Source of the DNA: Clostridium beijerinckii
Lineage (GTDB): Bacteria; Bacillota; Clostridia; Clostridiales; Clostridiaceae
Reading direction: 5' to 3'
Length of the DNA stretch: 64,000 bases
Assembly (NCBI GenBank): GCA_003129525.1
Contig: CP029329.1
Location: forward strand, 1,271,501 to 1,335,500
Shown here piece by piece: positions 10,401 through 18,504 of the stretch (the first letter of the stretch is position 1; every line of letters starts with the position of its first letter). A program made the translations under genes and the position numbers. The notes beneath the pieces are model-generated. The model saw only the letters and a list, made by a program, of their open reading frames with translations. It was not told the DNA's origin and searched no databases.

Positions 10401-10657
10401 TGCAATCACTAGGGGTAATAATTATAGGTGGTCTTAGTGTTTCAACATTAGTTACATTAGTATTGATTCCAGTCATTTATGTTATTTTCTATAATTTAGA
10501 AAGTAAATTTGCTGATAAAATTCATAAAGTAACTGGGAAGATATCAGATAAGTATGAACAATTTAAAAAAGAAAAAATAAGCCCTAAGTTTAGTAAATTT
10601 ACAAATAATGAAATAGAACCTAAAGTAATAGACAAGAATACAAAGATAGAAAAATAG
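7478..10657 (+). CDS. RND-family efflux pump (AcrB/Swr-like)
   Basis: The 1059-residue protein is a full-length resistance-nodulation-division transporter with twelve predicted membrane helices in two repeats and two large extracytoplasmic loops. Visible features are the first helix after FTKTAIKRPLTIV, the VGLVVDNSIVVIENIF segment in helix 4 with the proton-relay acidic residues, FLPILFTDGI, and the repeated second-half segment MLVGIVVNHGIVMIDYIEQL followed by SSARLRPVIMTVLTATMGMIPTAL (SwrC/AcrB family). It is driven by the proton gradient and probably exports hydrophobic toxic compounds or peptides. It is in an operon with the adaptor lipoprotein. The C-terminus carries a charged cytoplasmic tail of about 45 residues. 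Confidence 0.93.
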   Translation: MGFTKTAIKRPLTIVMCFLVLIMFGLIGYSKMTADTMPKMDIPVLSIQTVWQGAGPEDIDKQISEKIEEKVSAVSKVSTTVTQSQESVSVVVIQFEYGTDVNTVINDVKSKVDEVKSQLPDDAETPSVIKMDVTSAGSIGRLVISGGKDNDDLMKYAEDVVQTKIKTVDGVTQADIVGGEKSQVNITADPAVLSSYNVSLATIKGALQGTNKTFPYGSIIEGEDKIVLRGMDQINSLEDVKQIQISTNKGQTVRLDEICNVEYGTVEKKDVYRFNGNESLIIDVKKQQDANTIEVMEGVNKAVAELSKGNAQYETKVVSDSSEYITNSINNVMSEIFISSTIAFIIILVFLKNIRASIAVSLAIPTSIIGAIAFLYFTGETINMLTLSSLVISVGLVVDNSIVVIENIFKYKQKGNLTNEECALDGTRTVTSAITGSTLTIICVFLPILFTDGITKIIFQALSKTIIAALTVSLIVALTLVPSMFNKLSGGKNAAKMKEKPSPIFDKISEAYMKLINVSLKHKSIVVIISTGLFVASIFGATFLGMEFMAASDKGQLSINIELPEGLSLEPSDYYVSMAEEKISDIPEIKTVITTLKTSSNENSASINVELVPKEERKKSTDEMEKEIADIMSTVPDCKVTVAASSSYSTGSSSDYSMQLKGPDLDTLDVLAGQVQDKLSGIEGFENVETSIADTSEEAQFIINKKKANEYGINASSIASLLHTAVVGDSVTTAKIDDYEVDVNLKFEGNSIDNLEDIKQIKVMSKTGEEIPLGQIADIKMADGLKKISRTDGDYSIDITANLEGVDTGTATTKSKAAINELNLPQDYEVITSGNAEMMNDSMSGLVFAMLIAVILVYMVMVAEFESFSKPFIIMTCIPFAFVGVVAILLITQIKISIIGMLGMIMLVGIVVNHGIVMIDYIEQLRKSMEGKASIEEIVSKGSSARLRPVIMTVLTATMGMIPTALALEEGGEMMQSLGVIIIGGLSVSTLVTLVLIPVIYVIFYNLESKFADKIHKVTGKISDKYEQFKKEKISPKFSKFTNNEIEPKVIDKNTKIEK

Positions 10658-10872
10658 GTTTGAAAAAATAAAATTAATAAGATAACAAATTAAAAGGTGC
10701 TATTTTTGATTTTAATTAATATAAGGTATAATTAAAGAGAATTTGAAATAGTCCCTTTAACTAAGAAAAAAAGATGTATTTAATAATAAGACATATTCAA
10801 AAGAGTAAACTTAGTATATAAGCATATTTTTTAATATGCACAAGGTAAAATTTAATGCAGAGGTGAATAGAT

Positions 10873-12087
10873 ATGAGAAAGAATATAAATAAATTAGTTG
10901 CAGTTGCAATTGGAGTAAGTGTTATGAGTGGGAGTATTATGCCAGTATTTGCAGCAGATTCTACTTCTCAAAAAACTGCGACCGTTAAAACAAGTACACA
11001 AGCAAAAATAAAACCAGTACTTACTTTAAGCGATGCCATAGATGCAGGGATAAGTGGTAATGATAAGATAAATTTACAGATAAAAAAGATTAATCTTGAA
11101 AAGGACAAGCTTGATATTCAAGAAGATATTGATGATGATGGATATCTATATGACAGTCAAGAAGTAAAAGTAAAGCAAGAAGAGCAAAATAAAGATTTTC
11201 TAGAAGATCAAATTTCACAAAATATTACTAATTTATATAATGATTTAGTAACACAAGAAAAAAATCTAGACAAATTAAAAAAACAAATTGAAATTAAAAC
11301 TAAAGAAATTAATGATGCTCACTTAAAGCAAAGTTTAGGATTAATAACTTCAATAGATATGAAAAGTTCGCAAATTGAACTTGACACTTTAAAGAATAAT
11401 GAAACAAAAGCAGAAAATAAATTAAAAAACAGTCAAGATTATTTAAAAGTTTTAACAAGTAAAGATTTAAATAATTATGTTTTAGAACAAGATGCTGATT
11501 ATGAAGTGTTTAGAATAAATGGTTCAGTAGATAATTATTTAGATAAAGTAGTTGAAAAATATTGTGAATATGATAAAGATAGCAGTGATCTGTTAAAAGA
11601 CTATATAAAAGATCTTAAGAGCAACGATATTGATGTACCACAACAAAGTGAATTTTCAGATGAGGTAGCATCAGTTGTTGGAGTGAATGGAGAGAAAGTA
11701 GGGACAGTTACAACTGAAACGGCTAATGAAAAGTATCAAAACGCAGTAGCAAGTTATAAAACATTTTTAGAAACAAAATACAATTCGAGTGCTGCATCAG
11801 TTGGGGTAGAAGAAAAGAAAAAGAGTTATAAGAAAATATTAAATGAAAGTTATACAAGTCTTCTTGATTTAGAAAATCAAATTAATGTTATGAAGAGTAA
11901 TATTGAAGTTAATAATAAGAATCTAAGAAATGCAAAGTTAAAATTGGATTTAGGACTATTAACTAAAACTCAATATAATAGTCAAGTTTTAGCTAACGGA
12001 GATTTAGAAACTAATTTAAGAACATTAATTGATAATTATAATAAACTTAAAAATAATATCCAAAAACCATGGTTGATTAATAATTAA
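10873..12087 (+). CDS. TolC-like secreted coiled-coil protein
   Basis: A 404-residue protein with an export signal peptide (about residues 1-28, ending PVFAADS) and two long helical coiled-coil regions (about residues 75-165 and 300-395) typical of TolC/OEP repeats. Features include the LTLSDAIDAGISGND start of the repeat, LKQSLGLITSIDMKSSQIEL, and the matching KLKLDLGLLTKTQYNSQVLANGDLE in the second half. The two-fold internal repeat is visible. It lies 215 bp after the RND pump with its own AGAGGTG site, so it is probably co-regulated. Gram-positive cells have no outer membrane, so the protein is more likely a wall-spanning or accessory partner than a true outer-membrane channel. Confidence 0.75.
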   Translation: MRKNINKLVAVAIGVSVMSGSIMPVFAADSTSQKTATVKTSTQAKIKPVLTLSDAIDAGISGNDKINLQIKKINLEKDKLDIQEDIDDDGYLYDSQEVKVKQEEQNKDFLEDQISQNITNLYNDLVTQEKNLDKLKKQIEIKTKEINDAHLKQSLGLITSIDMKSSQIELDTLKNNETKAENKLKNSQDYLKVLTSKDLNNYVLEQDADYEVFRINGSVDNYLDKVVEKYCEYDKDSSDLLKDYIKDLKSNDIDVPQQSEFSDEVASVVGVNGEKVGTVTTETANEKYQNAVASYKTFLETKYNSSAASVGVEEKKKSYKKILNESYTSLLDLENQINVMKSNIEVNNKNLRNAKLKLDLGLLTKTQYNSQVLANGDLETNLRTLIDNYNKLKNNIQKPWLINN

Positions 12088-12127
12088 TTTCCAATTATTA
12101 ATTGTCAAATAAATATAGAGATTGATT

Positions 12128-12175
12128 AAATGCAGTTAACAATTAATGAACAACAATTGTTAGCTGCATTTTGTT
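12128..12175 (+). terminator. terminator after TolC-like gene
   Basis: AAATGCAGTTAACAATT pairs with AATTGTTAGCTGCATTTT around a short loop and ends in a modest T run. Confidence 0.75.
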
Positions 12176-12228
12176 ACTTCTTATAGTTGTTAAAACAAAG
12201 AAATACAATAATGATTGTTAGAAATTTT

Positions 12229-12304
12229 AAATTTGTCATTAAAAACGTAACACAAATTTGAAGTTGTTTAAGTTGAAAAGGTATTCATCATGGGATAGTA
12301 TAAT
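12229..12304 (+). promoter_or_regulatory. mtlA operator and promoter (probable MtlR site)
   Basis: A perfect inverted repeat AAATTTGT-N15-ACAAATTT (12229-12259) is followed by TTGAAA (12273-12278) and TATAAT (12299-12304) with a 20-bp spacer. The same block with the same spacing recurs before mtlR at 13901-13976. The long spacer suggests a promoter that needs an activator, which fits MtlR, a PRD-type activator. Confidence 0.7.
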
Positions 12305-12354
12305 AAATGAAAGAACTAATATTAATTATAAAAAATTAAATAGGAGGTTTTATT

Positions 12355-13758
12355 ATGGAAAATAACAAATCGTCTCTTAAAGGAAAAGTTCAGAGGTTAG
12401 GTAGTTTTTTAAGTGGAATGGTATTACCTAACATTGGAGCATTTATTGCTTGGGGTTTAATAACGGCATTATTTATTCCAACAGGATGGATTCCAAATGA
12501 ATACTTTGCTAAAATGGTAGGTCCTATGTTAAGTTACTTGTTACCAATACTTATTGGATATACAGGTGGTAAAATGGTATATGGTCAAAGAGGAGCAGTA
12601 GTTGGTGCAATAGCAACAACAGGAGTTGTAATCGGTGCTTCTATCCCTATGTTCTTAGGAGCAATGATAGTAGGACCATTAGGTGGATACGTAATTAAAA
12701 AAGTAGATCAATTCTTCGAAGGTAAAGTTCCAACTGGTTTTGAGATGTTGGTTAATAACTTTTCAGCAGGAATTTTTGGAGGAATTTTATCACTTTTAGC
12801 TTATACATGTATTGAACCAGTAGTTACAGCTTTTTCAAATGGAATGGGAAATTTGGCTACAATAGTTACAAATATGGGATTGTTACCTTTAATAGCTATA
12901 TTCGTTGAACCAGCTAAGATATTATTTTTAAATAATGCAATTAATCATGGAATATTATCTCCACTTGGAATACAACAAGCAGGTGAAATTGGTAAATCAA
13001 TATTCTTCTTACTTGAAGCAAATCCAGGTCCAGGTCTTGGTATACTTTTAGCTTATACTTTATACGGAAAAGGAAATGCAAAACAATCAGCTCCAGGAGC
13101 TATAATAATTCACTTCCTTGGAGGAATACACGAAATCTATTTCCCATATATTTTAATGAAACCATTATTACTATTAGCAGTAATAGCAGGTGGAATATGT
13201 GCAGATTTAACTTTTGTATTAACAGGAGCAGGACTTGCAGCACCAGCTTCACCAGGAAGTATATTTGCAGTAATGGCTATGACACCAAAAGGTGGATTCA
13301 TGTCTGTTTTAGCAGGTGTTATCGTAGGAACTGTTGTATCATTCTTAGTTGGTTCAATAATTCTTAAGTCTTCAAAAGATGATCAAGAAACAGAAAGCTT
13401 TGATGAGGCTCAAGCTAAAATTAAAAATATGAAAGTAGAAAGTAAGGGTGGACAAACTCCACAATCTCAAGCATTAAAAATTGATATTAAATCAATAGTT
13501 TTTGCTTGTGATGCAGGTATGGGATCTTCTGCAATGGGAGAATCTATTCTTAAAAAGGCTTTAAAGGATGCTGGAATTAGTGATATTACAGTTAAACATT
13601 CATCAGTTGATAGCATTCCAGATGGTACTGATGTAGTATTTACTCAAGAAAACTTATATGAAAGAGCAAGAAATACAGCGGGTAAAGCTGATATAATTAC
13701 AGTTAAGAACTTTTTAGATCGTTCAAAGTATGATGAATTTATAAACACATTAAAATAA
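12355..13758 (+). CDS. mtlA: PTS mannitol-specific EIICB component
   Basis: The 467-residue protein takes up mannitol and phosphorylates it to mannitol-1-phosphate. Residues 1-340 are the membrane EIIC domain, with [22 protein letters not shown] and the [15 protein letters not shown] segment containing the conserved substrate-site GGIHEIYF motif. A charged linker leads to the cytosolic EIIB domain (about 380-467), with [15 protein letters not shown] whose Cys is phosphorylated. The EIIA domain found fused in E. coli MtlA is absent here and is supplied by the separate mtlF gene downstream. AGGAGG lies 8 bp before ATG 12355. A terminator follows the gene. Confidence 0.95.
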   Translation: MENNKSSLKGKVQRLGSFLSGMVLPNIGAFIAWGLITALFIPTGWIPNEYFAKMVGPMLSYLLPILIGYTGGKMVYGQRGAVVGAIATTGVVIGASIPMFLGAMIVGPLGGYVIKKVDQFFEGKVPTGFEMLVNNFSAGIFGGILSLLAYTCIEPVVTAFSNGMGNLATIVTNMGLLPLIAIFVEPAKILFLNNAINHGILSPLGIQQAGEIGKSIFFLLEANPGPGLGILLAYTLYGKGNAKQSAPGAIIIHFLGGIHEIYFPYILMKPLLLLAVIAGGICADLTFVLTGAGLAAPASPGSIFAVMAMTPKGGFMSVLAGVIVGTVVSFLVGSIILKSSKDDQETESFDEAQAKIKNMKVESKGGQTPQSQALKIDIKSIVFACDAGMGSSAMGESILKKALKDAGISDITVKHSSVDSIPDGTDVVFTQENLYERARNTAGKADIITVKNFLDRSKYDEFINTLK

Positions 13759-13797
13759 TAATAAATAAATTAGATTGAAAATGAGTTGAAAAACATT

Positions 13798-13844
13798 AAA
13801 GGGGAGTGTCGCAAAATGATTAATTTTGCAACAGTCCCTTTTCT
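13798..13844 (+). terminator. terminator after mtlA
   Basis: AAAGGGGAGTGTCGCAAAAT pairs with ATTTTGCAACAGTCCCTTTT with few mismatches and ends in TTTT. It separates mtlA from the mtlR-F-D unit. Confidence 0.85.
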
Positions 13845-13900
13845 ATATAGTAAAGAAACAATGAATTTAAAAGCATTTTTATTAAATATTAATAAATTTT

Positions 13901-13976
13901 AAATTTGTCATTGGAAACGTATCGCAACTTTGAACTTGTTTAAATTGAAAACACATTTAAGATAGTTTAATATAAT
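13901..13976 (+). promoter_or_regulatory. mtlR operon operator and promoter (probable MtlR site)
   Basis: AAATTTGT-N15-GCAACTTT, then TTGAAA (13945-13950) and TATAAT (13971-13976), again 20 bp apart and at the same offsets as before mtlA. The half-site is less perfect than at mtlA. The remaining leader to 14215 holds a hairpin, AATATTACT pairing with AGTAATATT near 14085-14118, of unknown role. Confidence 0.65.
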
Positions 13977-14215
13977 AAATGAAGGAAATACTATTTAGTA
14001 TATTAATTAAAATAAGAGATTCTAATTATGAAAACTATTAAGAAGATAACAAATATTCTGTTTAAAGAATGTATTCATCCCTGCAATATTACTTATTAGA
14101 CTCCAAGGAAGTAATATTGTATATAATATAGGAATTGGAAGTCATGGTATAGTAATCTAAATGTGAAGAATTTATAAATATATTAAATAATAATCAAAAA
14201 AATGGGGTGAAATAT

Positions 14216-16264
14216 ATGGATAATTTAACTCCTAGACAACAATTTATATTAAATACAGTATTAAGTGAAGGCACTTCTAATATAAAACGTCTTCATAAGG
14301 ATCTTGATATCAGTGAAAGAACTATTTTAAGAGAAATTTCTTCCATTAATAAGCAGCTAAAGAAAAGTGGAGTACTTATATTTAATGATGAAGATATGAA
14401 GTTAAGCATTTCCGGAAATGAAGAAAATATAGAAGAAATAAAAAATTCATTACAGATGGTTCCAATCCCGTGGTTGTTTAGTAAGGAACAAAGGCAAATA
14501 ATAATTATATGTGAACTCTTAGTTAGTAAGGAGCCGTTAAAAGCTTCATACTTTGGTCATAAATTTAATGTAGTAATGGGTAGTATAAGTCTTGATATAG
14601 ATAATATTGAAAAAAGACTAGTTTCTAAAAACTTGTGTGTCATTAGAAAAAGAAGTTATGGAATAAGTATTCAAGGGTCAGAGTGGAATAAAAGAAATAC
14701 ATTAGTAGAATTGTTCTTTGATTTTAAACCATTTGAAGATTTATTAGCGTTTCTCTATGATGAAAAAGTTGATCAAATGGTTAGTGCCTTTTTTAATATT
14801 GTTTTTGGAAATGAGCTTATCAACTTAGTAAAATCAATACTAAAAGATATAGATTTTAATTACTTAAAAGGAAATGATATTAAATATTTTAGTTTATTTA
14901 TTCAAGTACTTTTATCTATAAAGAAGGCTGAAGACGATGAAATTATACATTTACCTGATGAAATTAAAAAGAATATTTTATCCCTACAGGAATATAAAAG
15001 AATACAGTTTTTGGGGCAGATGTTGGAAAAAAACAATATAAAGATACCAGAAGATGAATTAGTTTATTTATGTTTGTATTTAAGTGACTATAAATTCTTT
15101 TTTAATAATAAACATTTTGTAGAATCAGATATTAATTATGAGAGTATATCGAAAGAAGTTACAGAAGATATATCCAAAAAAATACATGTAGATATTGCAA
15201 ATGATGAGCAATTAATAAAAGATCTAGCCCAACATTTTAGGCAAACATTTTATATGTTAAACTTAGGATTAAAAGTTATTAATCCATTAATTCATGAAAT
15301 AAAAGAGCATTATTCAGAATTGTATAAGATTATAAAGAATACATGTAGATTTATATTTTCAAGATATAATTTCAAAATTCCTCCTGAAGAGGTAGGATAT
15401 ATAACCATGCATATAGTTGTTGCTATACAAAATCAACAAGCTATGTCAAAGAATATTAAAGTTATCGTTGTATGTCCAAATGGGATAGGTACTTCAAGAA
15501 TGTTATGTAGTAAAGTAAAAGCTCGTTTTAATGATATAGACATTATTGATTTAGTATCTTTACATGATATTAATAATGTAATTGATGAGGATAAATATGA
15601 TTTAATCCTATCGACGGTTCCTATTAGATTTAAAATAAAAGAAAAGTTAATCGTAGTTTCTCCTTTTATGACTGAAGCTGATGTTGAAAGAATTAGTAAT
15701 TTTATATCTAATTTTAAAGTTAATAACAAAAATGAAGTGGAATTATTTGATAAGATAAATGATGATAATGTCACCAATGATGAATATGAACTAGCTAATG
15801 TTATGGTTAAGAATTTTCAACTAAAAAAATCAAATAGTGATTTATTTGAAGATTTAATAAATTTCATTGTAGAAGATATTTGTGAAATCAATATTGGAAA
15901 AAATAAAGAAGTAATAAGAGAACTTATTTTTAAACGAGAAAAAAATGGAAATGTAGTTATTCCTGGAGCTCATGTGGCTCTTATACATACAAGAAGTGAT
16001 GAAATTAAGTCTCCATTTGTAGGAGTGTATAGAATAAAAAAGCCATTAGCTATGAAAAGTATAGGATTTTCAACTGAAGAGGTGGATACATTTATAGTTA
16101 TGTTTGCAAGAAATAATGAAAGTAATTATATACTTAAAGTTCTTGGGAAGATAAGTGTTTCACTAATAGAAAAGAAGGAATTTGTTGAAGTACTAAAATC
16201 AAGTAATGCTATAGATATTAGAAACTATTTAATTAATATTATTAATAATGAGGAGGAAGATTAA
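14216..16264 (+). CDS. mtlR: mannitol operon transcriptional activator (PRD/PTS-regulated)
   Basis: About 682 residues with the BglG/MtlR architecture: N-terminal HTH (LTPRQQFILNTVLSEG and LDISERTILREISSIN), two PTS regulation domains (roughly 190-400) with conserved His residues such as HFRQTFYMLNLG and GYITMHIVVAI, an EIIB-like domain (VVCPNGIGTSRML with its Cys), and a C-terminal EIIA-like domain (IPGAHVALIHTRSDEIKSPF with its His). Phosphorylation of these sites should tie activity to mannitol flow and HPr state. ATG 14216 is preferred over GTG 14207 because GGGGTG lies at the right distance. The stop codon abuts the mtlF start. Confidence 0.93.
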   Translation: MDNLTPRQQFILNTVLSEGTSNIKRLHKDLDISERTILREISSINKQLKKSGVLIFNDEDMKLSISGNEENIEEIKNSLQMVPIPWLFSKEQRQIIIICELLVSKEPLKASYFGHKFNVVMGSISLDIDNIEKRLVSKNLCVIRKRSYGISIQGSEWNKRNTLVELFFDFKPFEDLLAFLYDEKVDQMVSAFFNIVFGNELINLVKSILKDIDFNYLKGNDIKYFSLFIQVLLSIKKAEDDEIIHLPDEIKKNILSLQEYKRIQFLGQMLEKNNIKIPEDELVYLCLYLSDYKFFFNNKHFVESDINYESISKEVTEDISKKIHVDIANDEQLIKDLAQHFRQTFYMLNLGLKVINPLIHEIKEHYSELYKIIKNTCRFIFSRYNFKIPPEEVGYITMHIVVAIQNQQAMSKNIKVIVVCPNGIGTSRMLCSKVKARFNDIDIIDLVSLHDINNVIDEDKYDLILSTVPIRFKIKEKLIVVSPFMTEADVERISNFISNFKVNNKNEVELFDKINDDNVTNDEYELANVMVKNFQLKKSNSDLFEDLINFIVEDICEINIGKNKEVIRELIFKREKNGNVVIPGAHVALIHTRSDEIKSPFVGVYRIKKPLAMKSIGFSTEEVDTFIVMFARNNESNYILKVLGKISVSLIEKKEFVEVLKSSNAIDIRNYLINIINNEEED

Positions 16265-16705
16265 ATGGGAAAAGAAATTTTAGTAAAAGAAGGAATCATA
16301 TTAAATGTTGCTTCAGAATCTAAAGGTAAGGCAATAGAAAGAGTAGGTACTCTTTTAATTAATGGAGGTTATGTTAAAGAAAATTATATAGAGGGAATGA
16401 AAGCTAGAGAAGAGGAAGTTACAACTTACATGGGAAATGGTGTAGCTATTCCTCATGGTATGAATGAATATAAGAAGGAAATAATAGAATCTGGTATAGT
16501 TATAGCTCAATATCCTAATGGTGTTGATTTTGGTGAAGGAAACACTGCATATATTGTAATAGGAATAGCTGGAAAAGGTGAAGAACACATGGAAATACTA
16601 TCTAAAATAGCATTAACGGTTCAATATGAAGAAAATGTTGAAAGACTTAGAAATGCAAAAACTCCAGAAGAAATAATAAAAATTATAGATGAAGGGGAAA
16701 TGTAA
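16265..16705 (+). CDS. mtlF: PTS mannitol-specific EIIA component
   Basis: A 146-residue soluble EIIA protein that passes phosphate from HPr-His to the EIIB domain of MtlA. The active-site His is in AIPHGMNEYKKEI, after the conserved YMGNGVAIPHG run. The C-terminus has HMEILSKIALTVQYEENVERL, typical of the fructose/mannitol EIIA family. It starts at the base after the mtlR stop codon, with GGAGGA inside the mtlR end serving as its ribosome site, so it is translationally coupled. The next gene, mtlD, starts 1 bp after its stop. Confidence 0.95.
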   Translation: MGKEILVKEGIILNVASESKGKAIERVGTLLINGGYVKENYIEGMKAREEEVTTYMGNGVAIPHGMNEYKKEIIESGIVIAQYPNGVDFGEGNTAYIVIGIAGKGEEHMEILSKIALTVQYEENVERLRNAKTPEEIIKIIDEGEM

Positions 16706-16706
16706 T

Positions 16707-17852
16707 ATGAAAGCTATTCAATTTGGTGCAGGAAACATAGGTAGAGGTTTTATAGGAGCACTACTTTCAAAAGCTGGATACAATGTAGTTTTTGCAGATG
16801 TAAATAATGAAGTGATAAATAAAATTAATGAAGATAAAAAATATAAAATACATGTTATGGATGTAGAATGTGAAGAAATAGTAGTTGAAAACATAAGTGG
16901 AGTTAGTTCAATAACAGATGCAATTTTAGAAGAAATAAAGGAATCTGAAATTATAACAACAGCTGTAGGCCTTGTTGTATTGCCAAGAATAGCACCTGCA
17001 ATAGCTAAAGGAATACAATTAAGAAAAGAAGCTGGAATTAAAAAAGCATTAAATATTATTGCATGTGAAAATGCTATAAAAGCAAGTTCACAATTAAAAG
17101 ATGAAGTAGAGAAATGTTTAAATGAAGATGAAAGAGCTTATTTAGAAGAATTTGTTGGATTCCCAGATTGTTCTGTAGATAGAATAGTTCCACCCGTTAA
17201 AAGCGAAAACATTTTAGATGTAGTAGTTGAAAAATTCTATGAATGGAATGTTGAAGAAAAAGCATTTAAAGGAAAAATTCCTAAAATAGAAGGAATGAAC
17301 TTAGCAGGTAATTTAATGTCATATATAGAAAGGAAATTATTCACATTAAATACTGGTCATGCAATTACAGCATATATTGGAAACTTAAAAGGGTATAGTA
17401 CAATAGATGAAAGTATTGCAGATGAAAAAATATATGATGTTGTTAAAAAAGCTATGACAGAAAGCGGAACAGGATTAGTAGAAAAACATAAACTTGATGC
17501 AGAAGCTCATGCTAAATATATAGATAAAATAATTGGAAGATTTAAAAATCCATATTTAAAGGACGATGTATCAAGAGTTGGTAGAGAGCCTCTTAGAAAA
17601 TTAAGCGATAGCGATAGATTAGTAAAACCATTAATGACTGCTGAAGGATTTGGCTTTAGCGTAGATAATCTATTATTAGGAGTAGGTGCAGCACTTCATT
17701 ATACTAATGCAGATGATGCACAAAGTGTAAAATTACAAGAGCTAATAAAAGAAAAAGGAATAAAAGGTGCTATAGCAGAAGTAGCCAATATACACGATAA
17801 TGATTTACTAGAGAAAATAGAGAAAGCATATACAGCTGTTTTAACAATATAG
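16707..17852 (+). CDS. mtlD: mannitol-1-phosphate 5-dehydrogenase
   Basis: About 381 residues; it oxidises mannitol-1-phosphate to fructose-6-phosphate with NAD+. The N-terminal Rossmann motif is MKAIQFGAGNIGRGFIGALL, with acidic residue in VVFADVN. The C-terminal catalytic part has GMNLAGNLMSYIERKLFTLNTGHAITAYIG, with the conserved Lys-x5-Asn-x2-His pattern of polyol dehydrogenases, and DDVSRVGREPLRKLS. ATG 16707 is preferred over an upstream ATG at 16689, because the GAAGGGGA site at 16690-16697 fits it and homologues start with MKAIQFGAG. It is last in the mtlR-F-D unit. Confidence 0.95.
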   Translation: MKAIQFGAGNIGRGFIGALLSKAGYNVVFADVNNEVINKINEDKKYKIHVMDVECEEIVVENISGVSSITDAILEEIKESEIITTAVGLVVLPRIAPAIAKGIQLRKEAGIKKALNIIACENAIKASSQLKDEVEKCLNEDERAYLEEFVGFPDCSVDRIVPPVKSENILDVVVEKFYEWNVEEKAFKGKIPKIEGMNLAGNLMSYIERKLFTLNTGHAITAYIGNLKGYSTIDESIADEKIYDVVKKAMTESGTGLVEKHKLDAEAHAKYIDKIIGRFKNPYLKDDVSRVGREPLRKLSDSDRLVKPLMTAEGFGFSVDNLLLGVGAALHYTNADDAQSVKLQELIKEKGIKGAIAEVANIHDNDLLEKIEKAYTAVLTI

Positions 17853-17861
17853 AAATGCGTT

Positions 17862-17895
17862 TTAAGGTGGATTTTTATCCACCTTAATTTTATTA
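17862..17895 (+). terminator. terminator after mtlD
   Basis: TTAAGGTGGA pairs with TCCACCTTAA around a T-rich loop and is followed by TTTTATT. Confidence 0.85.
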
Positions 17896-18096
17896 CTATA
17901 CTTATAGTAATAAAATAATCCATATAAGGTATCATGTCTTATTTGAAGCTACATTTTGTAACAAAAAAGTAAGATTAAAAATATATATATAATATAGACA
18001 ATTCAAAGAAATATGATAGAATAAGCAGAGAGGTATAAAATAAAGAAAAAAAGGAGTTGGTAAATATAGAAGAGAAAAAATTTTGATGTAAAGAAA

Positions 18097-18375
18097 GCGC
18101 CAGGACATAAGTAATATTCAGTAGAAATTATGTTGTTGAAGAGAGAGTTTGGAAAAGAATTTCTTAAAATGAAACTCTATTCACTAAATTTTTAAAGGAG
18201 GTTAACTAGCTAAAGCTAGTTAACTAAGTTAGACTAGCTAAATCATAGATTTAGAGTCTCACTTATCACTTATGTTGACGAGGTTGGGGAGTATCGAAAC
18301 TTCGGCGGGTGCCCCACGGTATCGCACTACCGTAAACGACTGGTAAAGCTGTAAAGTGATTTGCAGTACAAATTC
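18097..18375 (+). ncRNA. glmS self-cleaving ribozyme (glucosamine-6-phosphate responsive)
   Basis: The cleavage-site core GCGCCAGGAC begins at 18097, so cleavage is expected between A18096 and G18097. The downstream core is GACGAGG, GTATCGAAAC, TTCGGCGGGTGCCCC, ACGGTATCGC and the GTAAACGACTGG-AAAGCTGTAAAG pieces. The element cleaves its own mRNA when glucosamine-6-phosphate is high and lowers GlmS. P1 is formed by ACATAAGT (18105-18112) with ACTTATGT (18268-18275) and carries an unusually large insert of about 155 nt. The preceding stretch from 17896 holds no gene. Confidence 0.93.
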
Positions 18376-18504
18376 AGTTTGGTGTTAAAACCTTTATTTT
18401 ATTTTTAATTCCTAGGATTATTATGCCTTTTTATGCTTGTAGCTAGGATGAAACTAAAAAGAGAATAAAATTAAATATTATGAAAAAAGAGAGGAAGAAT
18501 AAAT

